Part shown: in pieces, positions 45,966-57,265 of the stretch
How positions within the stretch are numbered: the stretch's first letter is position 1
Layout of the letters: each line of letters opens with the position of its first letter
From: Lathyrus oleraceus
Lineage: Eukaryota > Streptophyta > Magnoliopsida > Fabales > Fabaceae
NCBI RefSeq assembly: GCF_024323335.1
Contig: NC_066580.1
Coordinates: 137,779,648 to 137,843,647, forward strand
Length of the DNA stretch: 64,000 nucleotides
Direction: 5' to 3'
The notes under the pieces: generated by a model
The model's database searches: none
What the model was told of the DNA's origin: nothing
What the model saw: the letters and a program-made list of their open reading frames with translations, nothing else
Position numbers and translations under genes: made by a program

Positions 45966-47690
45966 TAAGGTCTGAGTTATCTTCCAAGATTGTTATGAAA
46001 ATGATAAGAAATTTACTACTATTAACTCCACAATTGGTACGAAAACTCCATTGATTTCCCTCCACGATTGTTATGAAAATGATAAGAAATTTACTACCAT
46101 TAATTCCAGAACTGGTACGAAATCTCAAAGTGTTATATAAAGGTCTATAGACTTGAGAGGGCTAAGAGGTTGTTAAACTCTTAGATGTATTTTGTAATCT
46201 GGTGAGATTAGTGAATTAAATCCTTATTGAAGGCGAAATCATCCAGACCGAGTGGACTTGAATAACTTTGAATTTCAAGCGAACCTGGATAAACTCTTTA
46301 TGTTGTTAGTATTTATTTTGTGTGTGTGGTGTTGCAAAAGTTTTTAATTCATGTGAAAACAATTCAAATCCCCCTTTATTGTTTTTCTCTATTATCAATT
46401 AATATTAGAGCTTAGGCTATGCTATTACTTTTTGAATCAAACACTTAACCGTGTAGAGATACTCAGGGTGAGAAAAAAATTCATGGCTAACACAAATGAA
46501 AGAGATAGCTACAACACAAAATCTCTAATTTTTTATTGAGAAAAATTTGACTACTGGAAGGATAGAATTGAAAGTTTCTTCCTAGGCTCTAATGTTGATC
46601 TCTGGGATATGATTATAAATGGTTATGAACCACCCATTTATGCAATTGATATTTCTATTCCAAGAAGCAAAATGAGTGATGATTAGAAGCGTGGTTTCAA
46701 GAATCACCATAAAGCAAGAACCATTCTGTTAAATGATATTTTCTACAACGAATACGAGAAGATAACCAACAGGGAAACAAATGGAAGATGATGAAGTTGT
46801 TGAAGTGACGTTCTCAAGGTTCTAAACCTTGGTTGTTGGACTCAAGGTTCTGGATAAAGGATTACTACAACATATCATATCAAGAAGATAATCAGAAGTC
46901 TTCCAAAGAAGTGGAGACCTATGGTTACTGCTATGAAGTTATCCAAGGATCTAAACAACATAAGTCTTGAAGAACTTATCAGCTCTCTCAGAAGTCATGA
47001 AATAGAGTTAGAAGAAGATGAATCTCAGAATAAAAGCAAATATGTTGCTCTAAAATCTAGATCAGAAAGAAGAAAGGCAGAAAGGAGCAAAGCCTTTCAA
47101 GCCGAAGAGGAAGAAGTTGATAACTCTGAGAATGAAGATTATGATGATGAAGAAGAATTATCTCTCCTTTCAAGAAGAATCAAACAGCTTTGGAGAAAAA
47201 GATAAAACAACTTCAGAAGGCCCAGACAGAAGGGAAACTGTTCAAATTCAACCTCTAGAGGCAGACCCAACAAGGAAGTAACATGTTCTGAATGCAAAGA
47301 GTATGGACACTATAAAAGTGACTGCTCAAAGTTAAAGAAGGATAGATACAGAAAAGAAAGCTTCAAGAAGAACTCCTTCAAAGTAAAGAAGAAAGGACTC
47401 ATGGCAACATGGGATGATTCTGAATTTAAAGCCCCAAAATCTGATTACGAAGAGGAGCATACAAACATAACATTCATGGCCACTACCTCTGGAAGTTCAT
47501 TTGAAACAGAGTCTGACTATGAAGAGATATCCAATGCAGCAAAGTTAAAACACCAGCCATGGTACTTGGAATCTGGATGCTCGTGACACATGGCGGAAAG
47601 AAAGCATATGTTCAAAGACCTGGAACTTAAAGATGTTGGTATCGTAGGCTTTGGAGGAAATCAAAAAGTAAGAATCAGAGGATCTGGAAC
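45966..47690 (+). mobile_element. Old SIRE-type copia remnant (LTR part, primer site, gag)
   Basis: 45966-46397 is the 3' half of an LTR resembling the Maximus LTR (GACTTGAGAGGGCTAAGAGG, AATCCTTATTGAAGGCGAAATCA, ending near TATTATCA). It contains a short direct repeat, ATGAAAATGATAAGAAATTTACTAC, twice. A degenerate primer site follows at 46398-46411, where GG of the canonical site has become AA and a C has become T. Then gag follows to 47690, where the homology stops abruptly. Confidence 0.85.
46483..47690 (+). pseudogene. gag: Degenerate SIRE-type gag and start of protease
   Basis: Starts at ATG 46483 (MANTNERDSYN). It follows the Maximus gag through FDYWKDRIESFF and PKKWRPMVTAMKLSKDLN, with stop codons (for example TGA at about 46538 and TAG at about 46684), small deletions near 46780, and frame changes. 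The CCHC knuckle CSECKEYGHYKSDCSK is intact near 47286-47330. The C-terminal extension of gag is deleted. About 47530 it joins directly to the protease segment, whose motif reads ESGCS followed by a stop rather than DSGCS. Confidence 0.85.
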
Positions 47691-49041
47691 AGTTGGTAAT
47701 AGATCTAATTCCCTGTTCTCTGGTGTTTTCCTCCCCGTAGAGTGTGTGCGTCCTCTCTCCAATAGCGTGTCAACCTTAAGTAGAAAACACTTATCATTTC
47801 TAATTTCCCATGAAGTTTGATCCCCATGGAAGGTTTTGTTTCAATTTTCCTTTCTAGTTCATCACCTGGATGGAATTAGTCCCCAGTTAAGTTTATTTCC
47901 TTATCAGGTTAAGTCTTCTTTGACTGTTTCTCTCCAGTTTATTCCTGTGGTGAACTTTGGTCCCTTGAGCTTATTATCTTTGTTAAGCTATTAATGGGCT
48001 GATAGTAGGTAATACTCCTCTTATCTTTGGTTGGTTACCTTTGTTAAACTATCACTTGGCTGGTAGTTGGTAATTTCCCCTTTTTGAGCTTATTACCTTT
48101 GTTAAGCTATCACTAGGCTGATAGTAGGTAATATCCCTCTTATCTTTGGTTGGTTACCTTTGTTAAGCTATCACTTGGCCGATAATTGGTAATCTTCCCC
48201 TTTTGAGCTTATTACCTTTGTTAAGTTATCATTGGGCTCATAGTATCCCTCATATCTTTGGTTGATTACCTTTGTTAAGCTATCACTTGACTGATAGTCG
48301 GTAATTTCCCCTTTTTGAGCTTATTACCTTTGTTAAGCTATCATTGGGCTGGTAGTAGGTAATATTCCTCTTATCTTTGGTTGGTTATCTTTGTTAAACT
48401 ATCACTTGGCTGGTAGTTGGTAATTTCTCCTTTTTGAGCTTATTACCTTTGGTAAGCTATCACTGAGGTGATAGTAGGTAATATTCATATTATCTTTGGT
48501 TGGTTACCTTTGTTAAGCTATCACTTGGCTGATAATTGGTAATCTTTCATTTTGGGCCTATTACCTTTGTTAAGCTATCACTTGGATGATAGTTAGGCAA
48601 TATTTCTCCCCTAGTGGAGTTAGGCATCCCCTTTGATTGATCTTTCCCCCGACAGAGTCTTGCTTTGATAAGTCTTCCCCCATTGGTCCATTTGGTTCGT
48701 TTGTTTTCTAACTATGCATTGGTTTCTTCCTAATTCAATAGTTATTCCCAAGCCGAGTTGTTCCCCTATGGAACTTTGTTTATTCCTAGTCGGGTTTTCC
48801 CCTTTTGGAAACTAGTATTTCCCATGTGGAGTTTCAATCTTCTCTTTTCTCCAACAATTCTTTGTCTCTCGTGGCGCTATGTTCCCCACAAAGATCCCTG
48901 TCTGCATTCATATCATAAGCATTTTTGGCGATATCTTAGGGCCAAAAATTGGGTTTTATGTATTTAAGTCTCTTCAATATCGTCGAGACGAAAATTTCAA
49001 TCTCCATATCTCTGAATTGAAGAAACTTAAATAGGAGCATC
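47691..49041 (+). repeat. Tat-type element 3' region with tandem hairpin array (copy A)
   Basis: Non-coding 3' region ending in a purine-rich AATAGGAGCATC before the LTR. From about 47960 to 48600 it holds around ten half-units of about 59 bp, such as TTACCTTTGTTAAGCTATCAC and TGATAGTAGGTAAT. Two alternating half-unit types form a unit of about 118 bp. Each half can fold, since ATTACC and GCTATCA are complementary to GGTAAT and TGATAG within it. Confidence 0.82.
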
Positions 49042-49854
49042 TGTCATACCCTAATTTTTAACCCTAAGGTCTCTCATACCATTTGCATCCTTGCATGCAA
49101 ACAAGATCACATTTTGGTCCTCTCCCTCTCATCTTTGGGGTTTATCTTTTGCAGGGATCATCAAACACCTCTTTGTTAGTGTTTTACCTTTTGTGTTTAT
49201 ATGTCCATTACTTATCTAACTACTAATCAAAATATCAAAAACATGTTTTGTTTAAGTCTATTGTGCAAGGTAGGGATTTTCCATCAAGAACATCAAACAT
49301 GTCTCATCAACTAGGATTTGTTTTGATTCCTCAACAAAGTGTGGTCAACCATTGGTTCTCAAGGGATTTATATCTCAAGCATGATCTCTAAGGTTCTCAA
49401 GCACCTTTCAATCTCATTTGGATCAAGAGCATCTCAAAGTCTTGTGGATTACTTCTCAAGAAAAATCAAAGGTTCATGTGTTTATTTCCATGCCTTCTTC
49501 AACAAGTTGCCTCAAACTTTGAGCAATCCAACCAAAGGACATTAAAGGACACTTTATTTTGAGTTCATATGATCATCCATCTACCTTTAAATGCAAGAAA
49601 ATTTCAAGTGCACAAGCTTGTTCCAAGATGGTTTGACCAAAAGTCAACATTTGAAATTAAAGTCCCAAGGATCACAACTACTTCAATTCTAACCCCCATA
49701 CCCTTATCTCTTTTTATTAGTTTTGTTTTAAAAATTTCCTTGGGTTTTGTTCGTACTTTTCCCCTTCCCTTTGGAAACAATAAAAGCGCGGTGACGACTC
49801 TTGCTTTGCGAGTTAAGTCAATCAATAACTTAATCTCAAAATTTTACCGCTACA
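49042..49854 (+). repeat. 3' LTR of the Tat-type element, internally deleted (copy A)
   Basis: Starts TGTCATACCCTAATTTTTAACCC and ends TTACCGCTACA, 813 bp. Compared with copy B it lacks the counterpart of 58892-62808 (3917 bp); the junction is at 49690/49691. The flanking sequence beyond 49854 is the same as beyond copy B. Confidence 0.85.
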
Positions 49855-50494
49855 AGTATCACTATCAACATATCTCTTTCCATTGAAAAATCAGGGTTCC
49901 ATTCTGTTAAGAACATAAGCATGTTATGGATCGTATATGGCCCCCTGATCATCACTTCATCTTTATCTTTCTCTAATTTGAACTTTAATATGAAATATCC
50001 TTCGTCATTGTAGAAAATTTCGGGCAATTGAACAAAGTTCCATGACTTAATCATATAATCCTTCACAACATTCATGCTCAGGTTTTCCCTAATCACATAC
50101 ATGATCAAAGAGCATTCCCAAAATCTCATCTCAAATTCCACATCTTCATTCTCAATTTCGACTTCAATTTCACCATCTACGACCTTTGGTGCCACAAATA
50201 TAATGACCTACCATTTGTTGTATCTCTGCTACCTCTGATGATGTCCACCCACAATTTAGCCCCCTTCACGTTGTTCTTCACCTCCATGGACGGTTCCTTC
50301 GTGCTATCAGAATTTCCATCAATCCCTAACCCTTCCCCTTTTCCATCCTCATCTTTCGCTTCATCGTCTCTAATGGTTGGGTTATCCACTTTTGATTGCC
50401 CCGTATCTTCTTGCGTCGTGATTTTTGAGCTCGATTCACGATTTTCCGACGAACGAGACACCTTCTTCTTCGGTCGCCCCCTTCCACGTGACAT
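49855..50494 (-). pseudogene. LINE (L1-type) ORF1 fragment, copy A
   Basis: Minus-strand frame starting MSRGRGRPKKKVSRSSEN at 50494, a basic AT-hook-like N-terminus followed by an acidic linker. About 50206 one base is missing relative to copy B, and the frame moves to one reading FEMRFWECSLIMYVIRENLS and YFILKFKLEKDKDEVMIRGP. That pattern matches the DUF4283-type domain of plant LINE ORF1 proteins (RNA-binding, nucleocapsid-like). It is truncated at 49855 by the LTR. No reverse transcriptase follows. Confidence 0.72.
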
Positions 50495-52783
50495 CGTTTT
50501 TTAAAAATTGAGACTTTAATTACTATAGTTGTGTATTTCTCTTCTTCTTTTTTTGATGTTAGTATTTTCTCGTGTTTAAAAATTTGTTTCTTTTCACAAG
50601 TAAACCTCATATTTTATCTTTAAATTTTGATGTCACTATAATTATTTTAACATTTTTCTTTATGATAATTTTCTTTAAATTTTATTATATTTAATAATAT
50701 TTTTAAAATATATTATTATTATTATTATTATTATTATTACATTTTTATAAAATATTTTATAATATTATCTGATTGAATACATATATTTCGATAATAAATT
50801 TGTTATCAAATTATGAACAATAAATTCTATGAGTCTCGTAATGAAATTTCAAAAATAATAAAATAAATTAGTTTCAAAATACATCCTCTTCCCATTTGAA
50901 CCAAATATAATTGTAATTAAAATTGATAAACTTTTGATCGTATCTACCACTAATAATAAATAATTTAATCTTTATATTCTATGCATTAAATACACCTTTG
51001 ATCAGTTGAAGGCGACAAACACACATTATGTTAACACTTTTTTTTGTGTGGTTACTTATCTAACACTTTAGACATAACTTTCTAGACACTAGATGGCCAA
51101 ATATCATGTTCTATATTCTATCAAAATTCTGAAATATGAATAAAAAACATTGTAATATGTATCTTAGCAAAGTCCAACATAAATAAAATAACTATCTAGT
51201 GAGAATATTTTAAAAAATTAAAATAAGTTGTCTGGGGCAATATACAAATGTACAAAGGGAAATTTAGATTGGCATTAGATTTCTCATTTTATAAAGGGGG
51301 TATTTTCAAGCATCAACGTTTTATATACGTTTTAAATATTTATAAATAAATGCATCTGCATACATAGTTTTTGGTTGAGTATATCAACCCTAAATTATAT
51401 TTAAATAAAATATGTTTTTATCAAAAAGAAAACTTAAATATAATTTTTAGGTATAATTTGTATTTTTTTCAATGAAAATATGATAAATAATTTTCTGTTA
51501 CAAATACACAATTTCCTTTTATTTTCAATCATAAAATAATATTTAAATACATTTGTCATATTTTTATTAGGAAATAGTATAAATGACACTAAGTAAGTTT
51601 TCTCCTTTTATCAAATACACATATATTTTATTTATCAAATAAAAATATGTCTTTTTTTTACATTCACTTGAAAATTAAATCTACTTAAAATGATTTTGAA
51701 AAACAATTTGATTTTATTCAATACTAAATTACTTTATAAATTAATATGAATTATATAATTGTTGTGAGTGATAATTTAGAATAAGTCATGCAAATGCTAA
51801 ATTAAATACATATTATTTTTTAATCCAATGATCAAGCACAAAATTCATCATATAATATGTTATTGTAAATTATTAATAATTATTAATCTTGAATGTGTTT
51901 TAAAATGAAAAGAAAATATGTAAGTAAAGATTAAATTTGAATTCAGAAAAAGACAACATTTGTGAAGTGTTGTAATGAATTTGAATTCATAAATAGACAA
52001 CATTTGTGAAATGTTGTAATGAATTTGAATTCATAAATAGACAACATTTCGTGAAGTGTTGCAGAATGAAAGTAAAAAACTCTTGAAGAATGTTGTAGTA
52101 AGCGAAACAATGCAACTTTTGATAAAATTACGTAAGTTTTGACAAAAACTTGTAACTCTTGATAAAAGGAAGTTGTTTCACAAAGGACCGCAACCTTGTG
52201 AAACAACACCAATATAACTTATAAATACGTCATTCCGAATTTAAAAAAACATAACAAAAACATACATCCTATTCACTAATATTTTAGAAACCCTTTTCTA
52301 CATTCGAGTTTTCATCGGTCTTATGCAAACTTGAGTATAAACTGAATTATCCTACATATTTCTGCGTTCCAACTCTAAATCATTTAAGAATATTTGAAAT
52401 ACTTATAAAAAAAACCGATTTCATTCATGATTCTATCCTCGATCTTTCTGATTTATAAATTAATATTTCTAACATAAGTCACTCAAACATGTTCTCACTC
52501 CAATAATGATTTATCCACAAGTAACTTTGCCATTGTATAAAAAGAAAATTTTCTCTTTATTCTCATGAAAGATTAACAAAAGAGGTGCAAGTTAGTTAAA
52601 AAAAGAATGAGTTTTTAATGATAAACAAATTTGTTACATGCCCTCCTTAATTGATGTGTTAAAGGGACAAACACAACATAATAATATTACTTAAAAGCTA
52701 TTTGACCACGATTATAATTCTATGAAGGGGTTTTAAACTAAAAACCATCTAATTATTTTTTATAAGCACATAAACTTTATACA
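50495..52783. other. AT-rich intergenic DNA
   Basis: No gene seen. 50495-50930 is duplicated at 63603-64000. An (ATT)n microsatellite lies at about 50711-50739 (shorter in the duplicate). 51000-51930 is AT-rich without structure I can name. Repeats and hairpins at 51939-52207 are listed separately. TATA-like CTTATAAATACG lies near 52218. Confidence 0.6.
51939..52207. repeat. Tandem hairpin repeats and a 12 bp inverted repeat
   Basis: Three tandem units of about 44 bp (51939-52070) contain AGACAACATTTGTGAAATGTTG and a TGAATTTGAATTCA core. The second unit has a perfect 9 bp stem with a 3-base loop. Further on, GTTGTTTCACAA (52172-52183) and TTGTGAAACAAC (52196-52207) form a perfect 12 bp stem with a 12-base loop. 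A TATA-like element lies just downstream. This may be a promoter or a piece of an unrecognised LTR. Confidence 0.7.
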
Positions 52784-52835
52784 TTATAAAGAGATCAAAT
52801 TATACAATATTTCTCACATGCAAAAATAAAATAAT

Positions 52836-53204
52836 ATGGCTACAATTCTCAAACTTGTTTATGTTATGATTCTAATTCTTCCCTTATTTCTTTTTGCACT
52901 TGAAGATGGTGGTAAAGGAAATTCTAGGAGGATGATGCATTCAAGTAATTTGAAAGATGAGAGTGACAAGCAAGAGAATGATAGAGGACAAGAACATCCA
53001 ATGAACCATGAATTTGAGGGAGGAGGGGATGGTTATAAAAGAGTTCGAGTCCCAAAATGTTTCCGGTGTGGAGATATTGGGCATTATGCATTCGATTGCA
53101 CTTCCAGTGAAAAGTTATGTTTCAATTGTAAGAATCCAGGACATTTTATTAAAGAATGTGAAGAACTGAAAGAGGAACCTTTAGTGAATGCTGCTAAAGC
53201 ATGA
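52836..53204 (+). CDS. Small secreted-type protein: NCR-like signal peptide plus two CCHC knuckles
   Basis: An intact 122-codon frame. Residues 1-24 (MATILKLVYVMILILPLFLF) form a hydrophobic signal peptide closely resembling those of IRLC-legume nodule-specific NCR peptides (pattern M-A-x-I-L-K-x-V-Y-x-x-I-L). Then come about 45 polar, acidic residues and two C-x2-C-x4-H-x4-C knuckles: CFRCGDIGHYAFDC (about 75-88) and CFNCKNPGHFIKEC (about 95-108). The knuckles resemble retrotransposon Gag nucleic-acid-binding modules, not the spaced cysteines of NCR peptides. A TATAAAG at 52784-52790 gives a plausible start near 52815 and a short leader. No intron is evident, whereas NCR genes usually have one after the signal-peptide exon. 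Either a chimeric gene or a fortuitous fusion; expression is unknown. Confidence 0.65.
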   Translation: MATILKLVYVMILILPLFLFALEDGGKGNSRRMMHSSNLKDESDKQENDRGQEHPMNHEFEGGGDGYKRVRVPKCFRCGDIGHYAFDCTSSEKLCFNCKNPGHFIKECEELKEEPLVNAAKA

Positions 53205-53759
53205 AATTGTAGATCTATCTTTCATGGGATTTAGATCGTCTCAATCTGTATTTTTCTCAATTTTCTTCAATCTTAAATCTTATGTGAGTTTTGAGGTCTT
53301 GCATGTAGTTTATGAAGATTGCATGTTACTTTGAATGGTTAATTTTGTTTAGAAAATTATAATGTTTCAATGTTCTTTGTTTTTGGATATGATTTGAGGC
53401 TTTAATTTGAGTATTTAGATTCAAGAAATTTGTTGTTTATGAGATTTTGAGATTACCGCATTCTTATGAGTGTTGAAAAAAAAATAGGAAGAATATTTGA
53501 ATTGTTCATGAGACCTATACTTGATTTTGTATAAAAAGTTGATTTTTATACTTATTCTTAAATTTTGACGCTCAAAATAGATATCAAGAGTCTAAGTCTC
53601 CCAAATGATAAATATTTTGTGCCGATTAAGTTGCTTTTAAATAATTTTTTTAGTAGAATTAAGTTTTTGTTCACGAGATTTGAATTTATGCATTAAGTTA
53701 TAAATTTTAAGAAAAATGACTAATTTTTTGAGACTATGGTACAATTAAGGATGTAAACC
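53205..53759. other. Intergenic
   Basis: AT-rich; 3' flank of the small gene. I see nothing else in it. Confidence 0.5.
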
Positions 53760-54058
53760 ATAAGGATGGTAATCTTTTAGTTAGAAAAAGCAATTGGGTT
53801 AGCCTTTGGTGCATTAAAGCCTTATTTAGAGGTTTCGAAATGATTTGGGGAATATCTTTTGGGCATCTACGGTTTTGGTTCATTTGGATTGATAGAAATA
53901 ATCACATTTTTAGAGGAGGGATATTTAATGTAGATGATACTATAAATTCTATCAAATTTTGCTCTTGGAGAGGGTCTGTTTTAGACTCTAACTTAGCTAC
54001 CTCCTATAATTTCTATGACAAATTTATTTCTCTTGCAAACTGTTTAAAGTGGATGTAA
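53760..54058 (+). pseudogene. LINE ORF2 C-terminal remnant
   Basis: A 72-codon frame from 53840 contains FWFIWIDRNNHIFRGG, matching the WxIWxxRNNxIF signature near the C-terminus of plant L1-type ORF2 proteins. It continues through DDTINSIKFCSWRG and an aromatic tail ending CLKWM, as those proteins do. No upstream RT domain is present. Only the extreme 3' end of the element survives. Confidence 0.6.
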
Positions 54059-54397
54059 CATTTCCGCATTCTCCTATTGTAAAGATTTCGCCCCTTGTTC
54101 TCCTTTTGATAATTTTATTGCCTATAAAAAATGACACTTTAAATTTATTCATATTTTTAAAATAATTCTTTTTTGAGCATAAAGTAAACATATCTATTTA
54201 TAATCCATTAAAAATGCACCTTTGCGTTTTAACATTTCAATTTCCTTTGTGGCATATAATTCATATTCTCATGTTTCTCATGTTGCAGTATCTTTTAAAA
54301 TTCATCTTTACTTCTTAAAAAGTTAAAACAAAAATTTATTTTCTATAAAAGGTCATGAATTTAAATTATGACAAATTCAAAAATATTTTAATCTAAC

Positions 54398-54400
<3 letters not shown>

Positions 54401-54490
<90 letters not shown>
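54401..54490. repeat. (TA)45 microsatellite
   Basis: Ninety uninterrupted bases of alternating T and A. Confidence 0.97.
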
Positions 54491-54493
<3 letters not shown>

Positions 54494-56879
54494 CAAAAAT
54501 CTTATATAACATTTATATATTTGTTTTGGAATAAATTCTTCTTTTATGAAAATAAGTTAATTTTATTTTTGATATATCTTTTTAATATTAAACTCTATAA
54601 CAATTAAGTTTATTTCAATTTTAACAAATTAAATAGTACTTATTTATGATACCATTTTGAATACTACCATGGAAAGTTGGTCGTTAGTTTTAAGGTTTTA
54701 TTTTAAAATCACATTACAAGCTTTAAATATATATAATATAATAGATATATCATTTTCTTGCATATTGATAATATTTACAGAATTCAACTCATTACAATAT
54801 TTTGAAGAAGATGATTTCATGACTCATTTTTGAAGTTGCATATTTCTGATACCTTAAGTGTTATGATTTTCATGTTTGTCTTATAAGCGTTTGGTTCTAG
54901 TTTTTATCTTATTGAGTCTCCTCATCAATTATGCAATTGATATTTAGATTCGTATTTTAGCATGTATGAGTCCAAGTATTTGATTATAGCTTAAGCAATA
55001 TGATTGAAATCAATCTATTGAGTTTGTCAGTCAAAAACTATGCTTGAGAATGATTTAAATCATGACCATTGTAGAATCTCAAAAATCCTTTAAAAATTAT
55101 TGAAAAGGAAATTTGGCCAGTGTAACTCGAATTACACAGTTAGTCTGATTTGAATCAGAGGATATATTTTCAGATCTTCTAATTCGAATCAAAGGAAGGT
55201 CTAATTTGAATTAAAGCAATTTGAATCAAATCACAAAATTGTGTGATTCGAATCATTATGAAATAGAAATTCTCCTGGTGGCTTTTAGAACTCTGACTGG
55301 GAGCAACCGATTATTTGACTCGAGTCAAGTGATTTGAATCACAGACCTTGTGATTCAAATCACACAAATGAATTTCATATAGTTTTTGCTTATTGATTTA
55401 AATCACTTGGTTTTTTGATTCCAATTATAACTCTTGCTTTGAACTTAAATCATACACCATTTTGTCTCATTTTTAGACTAGATCTCCAACACATATAGAT
55501 ACCGTTTTTCTCTCAAAAACCTTCAAAATATTAGAAAACACACACTTCCAATATTAATTTGAAAACTCACAAACTACTTGTTCTCTCATATTTCCAAAAG
55601 AGTTTTGAATCTTTTTTGGACACTTGTAAGTGATTTCTTTCGTCTTCTACCTTATTCTTTATCCATTATTACATGGATAAGAATCTCATATTTTGAGATT
55701 CGTGATTGTTTTTGAGATGTTTTTGAATTTAATGTGTCTTTGAAGATTTAATTAAGATTTCAGAGGTTCTCAAGATGTGTGATGTTGTGGTTGGTTTCGA
55801 CAATTCGAGTAAAAAAGAAGGACATTCTTCTCTTCAGGTCCATATTGGTAGCGTTGTGTGGAAGCCTACAGACAAGGTGAGAGTTCTTCTCAATCTTCAA
55901 ACATACCAACACTTAAGATATCAACAAGATTAAGTAAAGATCATTACAGAGCAGAGACTTTGGAGTAGGTTGTTGGGCGTGAAGATTTTATAAAGAGTTT
56001 AACTTGTAGGTGTGAAGACAAGCTTCCAACAAATTTTGATGAAGATAATGAATTCAAGCTTAAATTTCCTTATCAAAGAAGAAGAGAAAAAATTGCTTTT
56101 GGTCAATCAAGATATATAGAAATTCATATCATATGCAATCTTAAAGTTCTCAATTTTACTGATCATACATTTGAAAATATTCATGTCATACTTTGTTAAA
56201 ATATTTTTTAAAATGTTTTAATTGCATTAGTTGAAAATAAATTTTGATGCATGCATAAAGTTGTGGACTTAGAAATTTTTTCAATTTAATTAAGCAAGCA
56301 ATTGATTGACATAATTGTGCAATCGATTGAATAGAAATTTGAAATTTAAAATTTTAACCACTGCAATCGATTAACATGTTTCTGCAATCGATTGCATCAG
56401 TTCATTTTTTCAATTTTTTAGTCCTTGCAATCGATTGACAGGATTGTGCAATCAATTGTACCTAAACAAGTTTGGAAAAATACTGATTCATGTTCACTAC
56501 TTCACTCACTCCTTTTCATGGCATCTCTTAAATTAATCTCATTATATTTCATAAATATTTTCAAACCATTGCCATATTTTATCAAGGGATGCTTTCATCA
56601 CTATAAATACATTCACAGTTTCATTTTACATTCACCTCTTTCAAATTAATCATGAAATTTCTCTGCATAATTTTCAATAGAACCTTTACACTAATATACT
56701 TTTTGAAATACATTTTTATATCATATTCAACAAAGTATCTTTGAGCACTTATAGAGCATTTGTTCTTGAATCTTCATATTTTGAAAGAGAATAAGACTTT
56801 TATCATTTGATTAAATCTTGTTCGTTATACAAACTTACTTCTTATACAAATTATTACTGTAAATTCCTAAGTATCAAGG
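54491..56879. other. AT-rich region with short palindromic repeats
   Basis: No gene. 55130-55420 carries many copies of motifs such as TGATTCGAATCA and AATTTGAATC. 56290-56460 has six copies of a CAATCGATTG-type palindrome (three of them preceded by TG). Both motif families are common in legume retroelement LTRs and leaders. The segment just before 56880 lies directly upstream of a SIRE gag fragment and may be part of that element. Confidence 0.5.
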
Positions 56880-57265
56880 CTTGCACAGAAGCTCCTGAAA
56901 AAACAATTCAACCAGAATCAAAATCTGAGTTAGATTCTGAAGAGGTATTTTCTGAACTTTCTTGTTCTGAGCTGGAATCTAGTTTATCAAAAGTTATGGA
57001 AAAATATCAAAATCTTATGAACAAATACAAGAATCTGAAGAAGATTCATGTATTTGAGTCAGAAGCTTACTATAAGCTCCAGAAAGACTTTTCAAGTTTG
57101 AGTGAAGAAAATCTCATTTTGAAAAGCAACAACTCTGTGCCCCAAAGGAAGAGTCTCAAACCCGAAAAGAAAATTCTTTCAAAAGCCTCTATAGGTTCTG
57201 GTGATATTATAAAGAAATATGACAAATATTTCCATAAATTTATTGATATAAGCCTGAATAGAAGC
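56880..57265 (+). pseudogene. gag: SIRE-type gag C-terminal fragment
   Basis: The frame contains DSEEVFSELSCSELESSLSK and KYQNLMNKYKNLKK, matching the coiled-coil C-terminal extension of Maximus gag (31600-31930 region) with clear divergence. It ends near ISLNRS, where Maximus has GIDRSIMASM. At 57265 it joins directly to a unit of the Tat tandem array. No knuckle or protease is present. Confidence 0.75.

Noticed and set aside
47960..48600. CRISPR-like repeat-spacer pattern
   Set aside because: Units are contiguous diverged tandem repeats without unique spacers, in a plant retroelement 3' region.
50326..50610. 94-codon minus-strand frame upstream of LINE ORF1 copy A
   Set aside because: Shadow frame of the ORF1 region; copy B supports the frame starting at 50494/63602.
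51939..52207. Endogenous pararetrovirus or viral promoter fragment
   Set aside because: Hairpins and a TATA box alone are not enough; no viral coding domain is nearby.
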